64,000 nucleotides of DNA from Planctomycetota bacterium (GCA_020638795.1 JACKHW010000001.1:1-64000), one strand, 5' to 3'; positions 25,498 to 35,992 are shown, counted from the first letter of the stretch. Made by a program: numbers and translations. Notes: a model not told the origin generated them from the sequence alone.

Positions 25498-27278
25498 TGC
25501 GCGTCACCCTTTGGATTCTCACGACGATCGTGGCGCTCGCCGCTTCGACACCTGCCTCCGCTCAGAGTGCGATGTCGTTGTCGCTGAGTGGTCCCGATGC
25601 CGAGGTCATTCAGCTCGGCCGAACCGCCACGGTGCGCCTCGACGCCGAGAACGGTGAAGGAGCGACGCTTCTCGAGTTGCCGAAGATCCCGAACGTGCGC
25701 GTGCGAGCATCGTCTCCCAACGATTCCTCGAGCCAGCAGTTCGTCAATGGGCGGTTGCTCGTCGATCGCACCGTGCGCTCGTGGACGATCGAGTTCGAGC
25801 CGGTCGAGGCGGGCACGTATCGAGTGCCGCCACTCCGTGTGCGCGACACGACGGGTCGCGTGCACGAGACCCGCGCAATCACGTTCACATGCGAAGCAGG
25901 CCGGGCGTCGAGCGCCTTCATCGAGGCGTCGTTCGACCCTGAGAGACCGTACGTCGGCGAGAGCGTGACGATGCGGGTTCGATTCGGCGTCGACCCTCAA
26001 CACGTCGGCCTGCTGATTCGCCAATCGCGCTACGAGCAGGCACGTGACTTCACTGTCGACTTTCCTCCTTGGGACGAGATGCCCGCTGGTGCGGTGCCGA
26101 GCGACGCGCTCGAAAGCCTGCCCAACGCACAGATCGTTCCGGTCAATCGGCGCTATCGCATCCTGCAGGATCTCGGTGTCCAGAAGCGCGGAGACTCGTC
26201 GTTCCACGTCTTCGAGATCACCAAGACCATGCGCCCCGAACGCGTGGGAGTCTTCGAGCTCGATCGCGCGACCCTGCGCTACTCGTGGGCGTCACGGTTC
26301 GGCCGCAACGTGTTCGGCGAGAGGGTCGCGACCCAGACGAGCGACGAGTTCGCACGCAGTGAGCCCGTCCGACTCGAAGTCCGTGCGCTTCCATCCGAAG
26401 GTCGTCCTGCGGAGTTCGCCGGTGCAGTCGGCACCCTGACCTTGGAGGCGACGCTCGACAAGCGCGAGGTGCGCGTCGGCGAGAGCTTCCCGTTCGTGCT
26501 GCGGCTCACTGGCACCGCGGTGCATGACGGCATGGCCGCGCCCGACCTGACGAAGCTGGACGGATTCGAAGGGTTTCACGTCTTCGGCAAGAAAGTCGAT
26601 TTCGAAGGCAGGACGCTCGTCGCGCGCTACGACCTGTCGGCGTTGCAACCCGGCGACGCCGTTCTTCCCGAGATCCGCGTGCCGCATTTCGACACCGCGT
26701 CAGGTCGATACGACGTTGCGCGCGTCGGACCGTTTCGGCTCACGGTGACGGGTAGCGTCGCGAAGGAACTCGAGGCCTTGCCCGAGTCCAAGAAGGCTCT
26801 GACCGCCGGCGTCGATGACCTTTGGGATCGCATGGACGTGCGCGGAGACGCGCCGGAGCGATTCCGGCCGTCTGCGCTCCTCGCGTGGATCGCGTTGGCG
26901 CTGCCATTCGCGTTGTTCGGCCTCGGGTTCGTCACGACCCGCTTCGTGCGCCGTGCAAGGAACGATGTCGCGGGACGCAGGCGTCGTGGCGCTCGACGCG
27001 TTTTCGAAGAGCGGCTTGCACAGCAGGGACCACTCGTCGCGTTGACCGGGTTCATCGCCGATCGCCTGGGGATCGAAGCGGGAGCAGTGGTGGGGCAGGA
27101 CCTCGAGGCACGTCTCGTGCGTCACGGACTGAGTGAGGCACACGCACGCGAAGTGGTCGGTCTCGTCCAGAGGCTCGAAGCGCTTCGCTATGCCGGAACC
27201 GATGCGACGGCGGAGGCCGCTCTCGCGCAGGATGCGTCGAGCGTGGCCGATCGGCTCGAGAAGGAGTTGCGGGCATGA
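25497..27278 (+). CDS. batD: BatD-like protein
   Basis: This is a 593-residue protein of the BatD family. Residues 1-24 are a signal peptide ending in PASAQ. Several beta-sandwich repeats follow (GPDAEVIQLGRTATVRLDAE, SFDPERPYVGESVTMRVRF, ATLDKREVRVGESFPFVLRL). One membrane helix is at about 461-482, followed by a cytoplasmic tail with helices. The start ATG 25497 overlaps the batC stop as TGATG. The in-frame sequence upstream is an antisense-like translation of batC and is not used. Function in the Bat complex is inferred from the operon. Confidence 0.88.
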   Translation: MRVTLWILTTIVALAASTPASAQSAMSLSLSGPDAEVIQLGRTATVRLDAENGEGATLLELPKIPNVRVRASSPNDSSSQQFVNGRLLVDRTVRSWTIEFEPVEAGTYRVPPLRVRDTTGRVHETRAITFTCEAGRASSAFIEASFDPERPYVGESVTMRVRFGVDPQHVGLLIRQSRYEQARDFTVDFPPWDEMPAGAVPSDALESLPNAQIVPVNRRYRILQDLGVQKRGDSSFHVFEITKTMRPERVGVFELDRATLRYSWASRFGRNVFGERVATQTSDEFARSEPVRLEVRALPSEGRPAEFAGAVGTLTLEATLDKREVRVGESFPFVLRLTGTAVHDGMAAPDLTKLDGFEGFHVFGKKVDFEGRTLVARYDLSALQPGDAVLPEIRVPHFDTASGRYDVARVGPFRLTVTGSVAKELEALPESKKALTAGVDDLWDRMDVRGDAPERFRPSALLAWIALALPFALFGLGFVTTRFVRRARNDVAGRRRRGARRVFEERLAQQGPLVALTGFIADRLGIEAGAVVGQDLEARLVRHGLSEAHAREVVGLVQRLEALRYAGTDATAEAALAQDASSVADRLEKELRA

Positions 27279-28051
27279 GCGCACTCTCGGCGACTGCGCG
27301 TGTCCTTCGGGTCCACGCACTTGTCTGCGGACTCGCCTTCCTCGTTGCCGTTTGCGCGGGGTCCGGGCGCGCCCAAGCGACCGCCCACGTAAATCGCGCG
27401 GAGGCCGCGGAGTCCGCCTACCGCGCAGGCGACTACGAACGAGCCAAGGCGGCGTGGTCGACACTCCTCGAAGAACGCGGCGAAGATCCGCGTCTCGAGT
27501 ACGACCTCGGCAATTGCGAGTACCGGCTCGGCAATCATGCGCGCGCGCTCTGGCGCTTCGAGCGAGCCAAGCGTCGACTCGGTGGCGACGAGCGCGTGCG
27601 CTTCAACCTCGCGTTGACCGAGCGCGCACTTGGCCTGCAAGGTGTCGAATCGACGAGCTTCTTCAGGGACGTGAGCGAACGCTTGCGATCGATGACGATT
27701 GGCGAGTGGTTCTGGACCGGACTCTGGATCGAACTCGCAGGGCTCGCGCTTCTCGCTCTTGCCCTCACGAAGAAGTGGCGCATGCTCGCCGCCTTTGCTC
27801 TCCTCGTCGCGATCAGCGGAGGTGCGGCTCTCGCCCGGGCGGCGACTCTCGATCCCGACAGGATCGTCGGCGTCGTGATCCTCGAAGAGCAAACCGCCGT
27901 GAGAGCCGAACCCAGAACCGAACTCGCTCCGTTGATGAAGCTCAGCGCTGGCGTTCGCGCGCGCTATGTGGCTTCGAGTCCTGGATGGGTTCGCATACGG
28001 ATTCAAGATCGAGACGGCTGGGTCGAACGCGGTGCCGCCGGGCTCTACTGA
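27275..28051 (+). CDS. batE: BatE-like TPR and SH3-domain protein
   Basis: This is a 258-residue protein closing the Bat operon. A signal or anchor helix covers residues 10-32. TPR helices follow at about 40-115 (AESAYRAGDYERAKAAWSTL, YDLGNCEYRLGNHARALWRF). Two membrane helices lie at about 145-190. A C-terminal bacterial SH3-like domain follows (VILEEQTAVRAEPRTELAP, GWVRIRIQDRDGWVE). This order matches BatE. The SH3 domain may contact the cell wall, an inference. A perfect 6-base inverted repeat (28050-28055 with 28061-28066) overlaps the stop codon and could help end transcription, though no U-run follows. Confidence 0.85.
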   Translation: MSALSATARVLRVHALVCGLAFLVAVCAGSGRAQATAHVNRAEAAESAYRAGDYERAKAAWSTLLEERGEDPRLEYDLGNCEYRLGNHARALWRFERAKRRLGGDERVRFNLALTERALGLQGVESTSFFRDVSERLRSMTIGEWFWTGLWIELAGLALLALALTKKWRMLAAFALLVAISGGAALARAATLDPDRIVGVVILEEQTAVRAEPRTELAPLMKLSAGVRARYVASSPGWVRIRIQDRDGWVERGAAGLY

Positions 28052-28115
28052 TCCGGTCCTCGGATCGCGCCGTTCGCGACATCGAAGGCTCTCGACGCGG
28101 GAGTTCCTTGCGGCA

Positions 28116-28889
28116 TCAGCGAATGCGACCGAGCTGGTAGAGAATCGCTTTGTCGAAGGGGGACCACAAGGCGGCACGAATGCCGGCTTTCTTCAGTCCT
28201 GTGTTGACCCAGTCATTACACGTGTGGAGCGCATGATAGCTTCCGCGCGCTTCGTAGAAGTCGTCGAGGCTGCCATATCCACGGCCATCGAGTCGGACGA
28301 ACGCGCCATGTTCGTCGCGTACGAACTGGCTTTCGATGTGCTCGATGAGCCGCCCGAGCCGTTCTTCGTCGACGATCAAGCGCCGCGACTCGCCGAGCGC
28401 ATCGGGACGCATCCACGAGAATGAGACGTGCATCAGGGTCGAGGTCGGCCAGAAGACCGCCCCGAGCGCCGTCGAGACTTCGAGGTCGGACCAGGTCGGT
28501 GTATCGAGATAGAAGTGACGTTCGCCCCATCCGAAGTGCACCCACAGTGCGCCCTTCTGCCGACCGGCTTCTCGATCTGTCGTTCCATCGGAGGAAAGTT
28601 GCAGAGTCTCGGTCCAGTCTCGAAGCCTGGACTTCGCCGGTAGTGCGAAGTCGCAATGGACACCGTTGGTCGTGACGAAGATCTCCGTGCCATCGGGAGC
28701 GTCTTCGTAATCTGTGTTGACTGGAATGAGCCCTCCGATAGTCGCGAGAACGACGTAAGTGAGGACCATCGCTACGAGCGCGAGAACGGTGCGAATCACC
28801 CACCTCGAGACGACCCGGATCGGCGAACGTCGCGGCGTGCGTGTCGACGCATCGACCGAGTCTCGATAGGACGTTTCGGGAGGTTCCAT
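28116..28889 (-). CDS. DUF2459 (TIGR02117-like) membrane-anchored protein
   Basis: This is a 257-residue protein with one N-terminal membrane helix (about 32-52). It is followed by a domain matching the DUF2459 family: GVHCDFALP, VHFGWGERHFYLDTPTWSDL, and HALHTCNDWVNTGLKKAGI. The pattern of His, Cys and Asn in the last block resembles a papain-like peptidase core, and I infer a possible cysteine hydrolase, but no activity is established for the family. ATG 28889 gives the anchor helix in a normal position. It is divergent from the hydroxylase-like gene, with 48 bases between starts. Confidence 0.8.
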   Translation of the reverse strand: MEPPETSYRDSVDASTRTPRRSPIRVVSRWVIRTVLALVAMVLTYVVLATIGGLIPVNTDYEDAPDGTEIFVTTNGVHCDFALPAKSRLRDWTETLQLSSDGTTDREAGRQKGALWVHFGWGERHFYLDTPTWSDLEVSTALGAVFWPTSTLMHVSFSWMRPDALGESRRLIVDEERLGRLIEHIESQFVRDEHGAFVRLDGRGYGSLDDFYEARGSYHALHTCNDWVNTGLKKAGIRAALWSPFDKAILYQLGRIR

Positions 28890-28937
28890 GGAGGGAGAAC
28901 ATAGCTTGCCTCGGCTACACTGCATGGACAACGCGCG

Positions 28938-29510
28938 GTGCGGACCCAACGCACCTCGTTCGATTCTCGTTCGTTGTTCGATGACTCGAAGATGCTCGAC
29001 GGCACACAGTTCGAATTCGTTGCTGCGATCGAAAGCCGATACTCCACGTTCAAAGCAGACGCTCTGCAGCTGTCGCCTGACGAGTTCGTACGATGGCCGA
29101 ACCACGAGGCCTATCAGGGAGATTGGCGCGTGTTTCCGTTCTTGACGCCGAAGCCCGTTGCGGGGGTGACCGAGTTCTGCGAGCCCAACCGACGTCGGTG
29201 TCCGAAGACGGCTGTGATTCTGGACAGCTTTCCCGAGATCGTTGGCGCCGGGTTTTCGCGCATGGCGCCAGGATGTCACATCTACCCACACGTCGATGAC
29301 GTGATTCCCAACGTGTTGCGCGTGCATCTCGGACTCGTTACCGACGAGACCTCGAAGATGCGCATCGATGGCCAGATCATCAGTTGGTCCGAAGGGAAAG
29401 CCATCGTCTTCGATGGTCGTGTGCAGCACGAGACCGCCAATCTCGGCAAGGTGCCACGAACGATCCTCATCGTCGATTTCGACCCGACGTTCCGAGAACT
29501 GCCGATTTGA
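28938..29510 (+). CDS. Aspartyl/asparaginyl beta-hydroxylase-like protein
   Basis: This is a 190-residue cupin-fold Fe(II)/2-oxoglutarate oxygenase. The family block CHIYPHVDDVIPNVLRVHLG carries the first His ligand and the substrate side. The end WSEGKAIVFDGRVQHETANL carries the second His, and the Arg in KVPRTILIVDFD likely binds 2-oxoglutarate. The start is uncertain: GTG 28938 keeps an N-terminal segment (SLFDDSKMLDGTQFEFVAAI) resembling the family opening, while ATG 28992 would trim 18 residues. The substrate is unknown. Members hydroxylate Asp or Asn in proteins or free amino-acid-like substrates. Confidence 0.82.
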   Translation: MRTQRTSFDSRSLFDDSKMLDGTQFEFVAAIESRYSTFKADALQLSPDEFVRWPNHEAYQGDWRVFPFLTPKPVAGVTEFCEPNRRRCPKTAVILDSFPEIVGAGFSRMAPGCHIYPHVDDVIPNVLRVHLGLVTDETSKMRIDGQIISWSEGKAIVFDGRVQHETANLGKVPRTILIVDFDPTFRELPI

Positions 29511-29600
29511 TCGGAAACCAGCGTTCGTTCGCTACGTTGTGGCGTGCCCGAAGCGTCCCCGCGGCGATTCGAACCTGTGAAACCGACAAGAGGCAAATCA

Positions 29601-32600
29601 ATGCGTCCCACGTGGCTCTCGGCTCTTTGGACTTCTTTCACGTTCCTCGTCGCCACGGAGATGCACGTCGTCGCCGCGCAGGGGCGTGAAATCGGGTTCG
29701 AGGAGACATACGCGCTCGCTGCGGATCGCAAGCAGGCGCTCGAAGCGCTGATCCCCGGCACACCGGACTACTACTTCTTCAGCTGTCTCGAGTCTCTCGA
29801 TCGACGGGACTTCGCCGCGACGCGTTCGATGCTCGCGGCGTGGATCCGGCGACATGGACGCGGCCCGCGGGTTCGCCAGATCGAGCATCGACTCGAGTTG
29901 CTCGCGTATCGAGACCAGCCGACTGGCACATTCGACTACCTGCGGCGCCAGCTCGGACTGCGATTCGACGATCAACGCCGAGTTCCTGGGAAGAAGCCGG
30001 ACCTGCCGATGCGACTCGACGATCGGCTCATTCGTGCCGAGACTCTCGACGTGCGTGCCTTCCAGGCCCATCAGGGCACGGTGGATGGGTTTCGTCCCTC
30101 CGCGTTCGCGGCGCTCGCTGCGCGCGAGCTGAGCGACACGCAGTTCCGCAGCCTGATGTCGAAGCTGCAGGAACCGGACATCCAGGGTTTGCCGAACCTC
30201 GTCGTCCGCGAACTCGCCGACCCGAGGAGCGGTGGCTTCGGGTCCCTCCTGATCCACTCACGGATGACGCTGCCACAACTCGAAGCCTGCATCCGGCTTC
30301 GGCCCGATCTGCTGAACTCGGGAGTGTTCATCCAAACGTACCTGCGGCGCTTGCTACCCAACTCGGACGAATCCGCGCGTATCGACCCAATGGTGCGCGA
30401 GGCGTACTTCGATCGGCTCGAGGCATTCGTGAGTCGCTTACCGGAAGCGCAGAACTCTCTGAAGGCGCACGTGCTGTATCACAGGCTCGAGCACGACATG
30501 GCGCAGGGGGGGCCGGATCGCGATCGCTTCGTCCGCTACTTGCAGCTACCGCGTACGTTCTCGTACTACCGGCAAGAGCGCGTTCAGAGACGTGCGGTTC
30601 AACTCGTCGACTACGCGGCGTCTTTCGAAACGGGTTTCGACGCGATTCGGAACGACGAGCCGCTCGTGCGTCGATACCTGATGCACTTCCTCGAATCAGC
30701 CGATGGGTTCGATGCGTTTCGTGAGTACTTCGAAGAGGCGTACCTCAAGCGCGCATTCGCCGAAGTGAAGATCCTCCAGGGTGCGGCGGACAGCGAATCG
30801 GAAAAGGAGCGCTGGTACTCGATGCTCGGGGATCCGGCGTACTACGAGGCTCTCGAGAAGCGCGTCGACATCGAATTCGCGCCAACGCAACGACGCATGT
30901 GGCGTCGTGACGATACCGTGACGATCGATGCCCACGTGAAAAACGTGTCGACGTTGATCGTCAAGGTGTTCGAGGTCGACGCGTTCAATTTCATTCGTGC
31001 CAACTGGAGAGACGTGGACGCAGCGGTCGATCTCGACGGGCTCGTCGCGAACGACGAGAAGACCTACACCTACAGCGAACCGGCGTCGCGGCGCGTCTTG
31101 AGGCACTTCGAACTTCCAGCCTTGGATCGTCCTGGCGTCTACGTTGTCGAACTCATCGGCAACGGCATGTCGAGTCGTGCCGTGATCCAGAAGGGGCGAC
31201 TGCGGTTCACTGAACGTACCGGTGCTGCAGGCCATGTTTTCCGTGTCTTCGACGAGTCGGGTGCTGCGCACCCCGAAGCTCGGATTTGGTTCGGCAATCG
31301 CGACTACATTGCCGGCAAGAACGGTGAGATCGTCCTGCCATTCTCGACCAAACCGGGGATCGCCAGGATCATCCTGCGCGACGGTGATCTCGCGACGTTC
31401 GCGATGTTCAGGCATGAGGCCGAGAGCTACACGCTCCACGCCGGCATCGAAGTCGCGCGTGAGTCGCTGCTCGCCGGCAAAATGGCCAAGGTCCTCGTGC
31501 GGCCGACATTGATGCTCGGAGATACGCGTGTCGGCTTGTCGCTCCTCGAAACTCCGCAGCTCGTCGTCGTGGCGACCGATTTGCACGGAACGAAGACGCA
31601 GGACGAGATCGCCATCGACGGTCCGACGATGGGCGCGGAGTTCGTGCACGAGATCCGGGTGCCCGAAGACTCGAGATCACTCGCAGCGTGGATTCGCGGG
31701 AAGGTCCGCAACGTGAGCGAGGATCGGACGGTAGACGTCACGAGCTCGGTCGCGTCGTTCGATGTCAACGTGATCGACGGTACCGCGAACACGTGGGCGC
31801 CCGTGTTCGGCGCTCGCGCGAGCGATGTCGGCACGACGCTCTATCACATCGATGTCCTCGGGAAGTCAGGCGAGCCCAAGGACGGCGTCGCGCTTCAACT
31901 CGTGCTCCAGCACCGCGACTACGTCGACCCGGTGACGGTGTCGCTGAAGTCGGACGGGAACGGTCGCGTCGAGCTCGGTGCACTCGACGGAATCACATCG
32001 GTGACGTGCAACACGGGGATCGAGGATCCACGCAAGACTTGGCTCTTGGACCAAGAACGACGCAACTATCCGCGGCAACTCCACGGAGTCGCCGGTGATG
32101 TGCTGGCGCTACCGTTCTTCGGATCGTCGCAGCCGCAGCGATCGGAGATTTCGTTCTTCGAGTTGCGCGGTGGGCAGATCGCGTTCGACGCGTTCGACCA
32201 CTTGGCGATCGAGAGTGGATACCTCGAACTACGCGACCTGACGCCGGGGAGCTATCGCCTGCATCTCCAGCGCGATGACGTGTACGTCGATGTCGAAGTG
32301 ACTGCTGGCGTTCGGCAGGGAACCGTCGCCGTGGGTGCGACGCGTATGCTCGAACTGCGCGATGCGCGGTCCCTGCAGATCACTTCTGCCGTCGTGGACG
32401 AGTCCTCGTTGCGCGTGCGAGTTGCCGGCATGACGAAGAGCACACGCGTGCACGTCATCGCACATCGATACCACGAGGCGTTCGATCCGTTCGCGCGCCT
32501 GTCTGTACCGGACCGACGCTGGCCGCGTTCGTTCGAGAGTGAGCCACCGCTCAGCACGTATCATTCCGAGCGGCCGATCGGTGACGAATATCGCTATATT

Positions 32601-35600
32601 CTCGACCGGCGTTATTCGAAGAAGTATCCGGGCAACATGCTCCGTAGGCCGGGCATCCTCCTCAACCCGTGGGCGCTCGAAGAAACCGAGACGGGTGCGG
32701 ATCGAGAGGGCTTCAAGGCTGGCAAATTCGGCGGGCGAGGTGGAGGCCGCCCTGCCGCGGCAGCGAAACCGGATGGCTCGTTTGCACGTCTCGGCCTCGA
32801 CACGAGCCCTGCCGCGTATGCCGACCTCGAGTTCTTACCGAACGCGGCCAGCGTGCTCACAAACCTCCGACCCGACGACGATGGCGTCGTTGATGTGCCA
32901 CTCGCGGATTTGGGCGACGGGCAGATCCTCGAGATCATCGCGACGGACATCACGGATACGGTCGCGATGCGTCGCTTCCGTGCGGAGACGAAACTCGAGC
33001 CGCGAGACCGCGCGCTGAGTGTGGCGCTCGACGCGTCGAAGCACTTCGCCCAGGCGCGTCGCATCGAGTTCGTCGATCGCGATCAGAAGGTGACCATCGA
33101 AGGTGGTTCTTCGGCACGCGTGACGACGTTGGACTCGCTCGCGCGGGTTTACGCCTTGTATCGGTCGCTTTCGGAGGACGCCGATCTCGCGAAGTTCGCG
33201 TTCGTCCTCGAATGGCCGAACAAGACGCCAGCGGAGAAGACGAAGATCTACTCCGAGCACGCGTGTCACGAGCTGCACCTCTTCTTGTACGAGAAGGACC
33301 CGGTGTTCTTTCGAGAGGTCGTTGCGCCATACTTGCAGAACAAGGCGCACAAGACGTTCCTCGACGAGTGGCTGCTCGGGCGCGATCTCTCGCGCTGGCT
33401 CGATCCGAAGAGTTTTGGCGAACTCAACATCGTCGAACGGATCTTGCTCGCGCGGCGCGCAGAGTCCTTGCCTACGGGATCGGGGCTGCGAGAGGCGATC
33501 GCACGGCACGTACGCGAAGCGCAGGAGTTGATTCCGGTCGATACCGATCAAGCGCTTCGTTGGTTCTCCGCAGCGTTGCGCAGTCAGGATCTCGGTGGTC
33601 CGGACGACGTCACACAGTCGCTCGAGGCGGCCAACAAGAACGTCGAGCTCGCGCGGAAGGAAGTTCGACGGCGCGCCAATGCGGATGCGAAAGCGCCCGC
33701 GCCCAGCGGGCCTGGCGCGCCCGGTGCTGGCGGACCGGTCACCGGTGCCGCGGACATCAGCGTTGGTCGCGGCGTCATGCGGGTGCCCGCCGAGAAGAGC
33801 AAGGGGCTCGCTGCCGAGCTCAAAGACGAAGACATGGAAGAGCTCGAGATCGCAGAGGACAGCGCTCGTCGCATCGACCAGCAGCAACGTCTCTTCCGGG
33901 ATCCGGACCCGACGCGTCGCTACATCGAGAGCGACTACTGGCATCTTCGTCCGAACGAGGCCGGTCCGAATCTGATCACGACCAATGCCTTCTGGAACGA
34001 CTTTGCCGCACATGGCGTCGGAATGCCCTTTGTGTCGACGAACGTCGCGGAGGCGAGTCGAAACTTCGCGGAGATGATGTTCGCACTCGCGGTCCTCGAC
34101 CTTCCCTTCGAGGCGAACAAGCACTCGATCGAGTCGAACGACACTGCAGTCACGATGCAGGCAGCGAGCCCGCTGCTCCTCGTGCGGAAACAGATCGTCG
34201 AGGCCGGCGCGGCGGACACGGGGTCGAACGTCCTCGTGAGTCAAGACTACTATCGGCTCGACGAGCGGTATCGCTTCGTCGGCAACCAGCGCGTCGATGC
34301 CTGGATCACCGATGAGTTTCTCGTCGACGTGGCATACGGGTGTCAGATCGTCGTCACCAATCCGACATCGACACCGCAGCGACTCGAACTCTTGATGCAG
34401 ATCCCCGAGGGGGCGATGCCGCTACAGCTCGGGTGGCGTACACGAGGACTCGCGGTCGCGCTCCAGCCGTACGCGACGACGGCCGTGAGCTATTCGTTCT
34501 ACTTCCCCAGGCCGATCGAAGCGCGGCACTATCCGGTGCAGGTGACGGCAGATGGGGCGTGGGTGGCCGCTGCGCCCGCGACGACGCTCACCGTGTTACG
34601 CGACCCTACGAATGTCGATACGACGTCTTGGGAGCACGTTAGTCAGAACGGTAGTCCGGACGATGTGTTCGCGTATCTCGAGAACGCGAACATCCTGCGC
34701 GTCGATCTCTCGATGATCCTCTGGCGACTTCGAGAGCGTGAGTTCTTCGATCGCATGATCAGCGTACTCGATCGTCGACATCACTATGACGCACGTGTTT
34801 GGGCATACGGACTGCTTCACGAGGACGAAGGCGTGACGCGGCAATACTTGACGACGGCCGACAATTTCGTTGCACAGTGTGGTCCGTCGCTCGATTCGCC
34901 GATTCTCGTGATCGATCCGATCGAGCGCAAGACGTACAAGCACGTCGAGTATGAGCCTCTCTTCAACCCACGCGCTCACCGTTGGGGACAACGGCGTGCG
35001 ATCCTCAATGCTGACTTCGCGACACAATACGCGCAGTTGTTGACGATCCTGTGTTATCGGCCGCTGCTCGATTCTTCGGATTGGATGAGCGTGACCTACT
35101 ACTTGTTGTTGCAGGACCGAGTCCAAGAGGCGATGGCTGCATTCGCGCGCGTCGATGTGGCTTCGATCGAGAGTCGCGTTCAGTACGACTACATGCGAGC
35201 CTATCTCGACTTCTTCTCGGACGATCACGCGGTCGCGCGCGGAATCGCCGAAGGCTATGCCGACTACCCGGTCGATCGTTGGCGCATTCGGTTCCAGCAG
35301 GTCATTCAGCAACTTGACGAAGCAGAAGGCGCGAGTGCACGACTGCTCGACCCCGATAGTCGCGAGGCACAGCAAGGCGCGCTAGCTGCCAAGGCGCCGC
35401 ACCTCGATCTGGTCGTCGAGGCGATGCAGGTGCGCTTGCAAGTGCGCAACCTCGAAACTGTCGAGGTCAACTACTACGAAATGGACGTCGAATCGCTCTT
35501 CTCTGCACATCCGTTCATGGACGAGAAGTCCGAGTCCTTCGCGTTCATCAAGCCGAACCTGAGCGAAGTTCGTGATTGCTCCGCTGTGCCGTCGGCCGGT

Positions 35601-35978
35601 GGTGAGCTCGTCTTCGATCTGCCCGCAGCACTGCACAACAAGAACGTCCTCGTCGAAGTCCGTGCCGCAGGTTTGGCAAAACGCCAGGCATACTACGCGA
35701 ACTCGTTGATCGTGCAGGTGGCTGAAGGGCAGGGGCAACTCGCAATCCTGGGCAACGACACGAAGAAGCCTCTGCCCAAGGCCTACGTCAAGGTGTTCGC
35801 GCGTCTGCCGGGCGGTGCCGTTCGGTTCCACAAGGACGGCTACTCCGATTTGCGCGGTCGCTTCGACTACGCGTCTTTGTCGGGACGCGATGCGATGAAC
35901 GTGGATCGCTTCGCGATCTTGGTCCTGAGCGAGGACCGCGGCGCCGTGATTCGCGAAGTCGACGCCCCGGCGCGGTAG
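29601..35978 (+). CDS. Giant exported multidomain protein, function unknown
   Basis: This is a 2125-residue protein. ATG 29601 gives a signal peptide (LWTSFTFLVATEMHVVAAQG). Residues 30-420 are helical. From about 440 there are many beta-sandwich-like modules with phrases typical of macroglobulin or carrier domains (RRDDTVTIDAHVKNVSTLIV, GVYVVELIGNGMSSRAVIQK, LLVRKQIVEAG, LEATDIT-like ends). Two Gly/Pro/Ala linkers are near 1040-1063 (GKFGGRGGGRPAAAA) and 1363-1385 (APSGPGAPGAGGPVTGA). The overall plan resembles alpha-2-macroglobulin-like proteins, but I see no CxEQ thioester motif, so the assignment is loose. A signal peptide without other membrane helices suggests secretion or a periplasmic place. 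It stands as a single gene. Confidence 0.75.
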   Translation: MRPTWLSALWTSFTFLVATEMHVVAAQGREIGFEETYALAADRKQALEALIPGTPDYYFFSCLESLDRRDFAATRSMLAAWIRRHGRGPRVRQIEHRLELLAYRDQPTGTFDYLRRQLGLRFDDQRRVPGKKPDLPMRLDDRLIRAETLDVRAFQAHQGTVDGFRPSAFAALAARELSDTQFRSLMSKLQEPDIQGLPNLVVRELADPRSGGFGSLLIHSRMTLPQLEACIRLRPDLLNSGVFIQTYLRRLLPNSDESARIDPMVREAYFDRLEAFVSRLPEAQNSLKAHVLYHRLEHDMAQGGPDRDRFVRYLQLPRTFSYYRQERVQRRAVQLVDYAASFETGFDAIRNDEPLVRRYLMHFLESADGFDAFREYFEEAYLKRAFAEVKILQGAADSESEKERWYSMLGDPAYYEALEKRVDIEFAPTQRRMWRRDDTVTIDAHVKNVSTLIVKVFEVDAFNFIRANWRDVDAAVDLDGLVANDEKTYTYSEPASRRVLRHFELPALDRPGVYVVELIGNGMSSRAVIQKGRLRFTERTGAAGHVFRVFDESGAAHPEARIWFGNRDYIAGKNGEIVLPFSTKPGIARIILRDGDLATFAMFRHEAESYTLHAGIEVARESLLAGKMAKVLVRPTLMLGDTRVGLSLLETPQLVVVATDLHGTKTQDEIAIDGPTMGAEFVHEIRVPEDSRSLAAWIRGKVRNVSEDRTVDVTSSVASFDVNVIDGTANTWAPVFGARASDVGTTLYHIDVLGKSGEPKDGVALQLVLQHRDYVDPVTVSLKSDGNGRVELGALDGITSVTCNTGIEDPRKTWLLDQERRNYPRQLHGVAGDVLALPFFGSSQPQRSEISFFELRGGQIAFDAFDHLAIESGYLELRDLTPGSYRLHLQRDDVYVDVEVTAGVRQGTVAVGATRMLELRDARSLQITSAVVDESSLRVRVAGMTKSTRVHVIAHRYHEAFDPFARLSVPDRRWPRSFESEPPLSTYHSERPIGDEYRYILDRRYSKKYPGNMLRRPGILLNPWALEETETGADREGFKAGKFGGRGGGRPAAAAKPDGSFARLGLDTSPAAYADLEFLPNAASVLTNLRPDDDGVVDVPLADLGDGQILEIIATDITDTVAMRRFRAETKLEPRDRALSVALDASKHFAQARRIEFVDRDQKVTIEGGSSARVTTLDSLARVYALYRSLSEDADLAKFAFVLEWPNKTPAEKTKIYSEHACHELHLFLYEKDPVFFREVVAPYLQNKAHKTFLDEWLLGRDLSRWLDPKSFGELNIVERILLARRAESLPTGSGLREAIARHVREAQELIPVDTDQALRWFSAALRSQDLGGPDDVTQSLEAANKNVELARKEVRRRANADAKAPAPSGPGAPGAGGPVTGAADISVGRGVMRVPAEKSKGLAAELKDEDMEELEIAEDSARRIDQQQRLFRDPDPTRRYIESDYWHLRPNEAGPNLITTNAFWNDFAAHGVGMPFVSTNVAEASRNFAEMMFALAVLDLPFEANKHSIESNDTAVTMQAASPLLLVRKQIVEAGAADTGSNVLVSQDYYRLDERYRFVGNQRVDAWITDEFLVDVAYGCQIVVTNPTSTPQRLELLMQIPEGAMPLQLGWRTRGLAVALQPYATTAVSYSFYFPRPIEARHYPVQVTADGAWVAAAPATTLTVLRDPTNVDTTSWEHVSQNGSPDDVFAYLENANILRVDLSMILWRLREREFFDRMISVLDRRHHYDARVWAYGLLHEDEGVTRQYLTTADNFVAQCGPSLDSPILVIDPIERKTYKHVEYEPLFNPRAHRWGQRRAILNADFATQYAQLLTILCYRPLLDSSDWMSVTYYLLLQDRVQEAMAAFARVDVASIESRVQYDYMRAYLDFFSDDHAVARGIAEGYADYPVDRWRIRFQQVIQQLDEAEGASARLLDPDSREAQQGALAAKAPHLDLVVEAMQVRLQVRNLETVEVNYYEMDVESLFSAHPFMDEKSESFAFIKPNLSEVRDCSAVPSAGGELVFDLPAALHNKNVLVEVRAAGLAKRQAYYANSLIVQVAEGQGQLAILGNDTKKPLPKAYVKVFARLPGGAVRFHKDGYSDLRGRFDYASLSGRDAMNVDRFAILVLSEDRGAVIREVDAPAR

Positions 35979-35992
35979 CGACGGCAGAAGAT

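Noticed and set aside
28050..28066. Factor-independent terminator after batE
   Set aside because: The 6-bp inverted repeat overlaps the stop codon but has no T-run, so it is only mentioned in the batE entry.
32835..34244. 469-residue minus-strand frame
   Set aside because: Antisense to the giant exported protein, with no signal peptide or recognisable domain.
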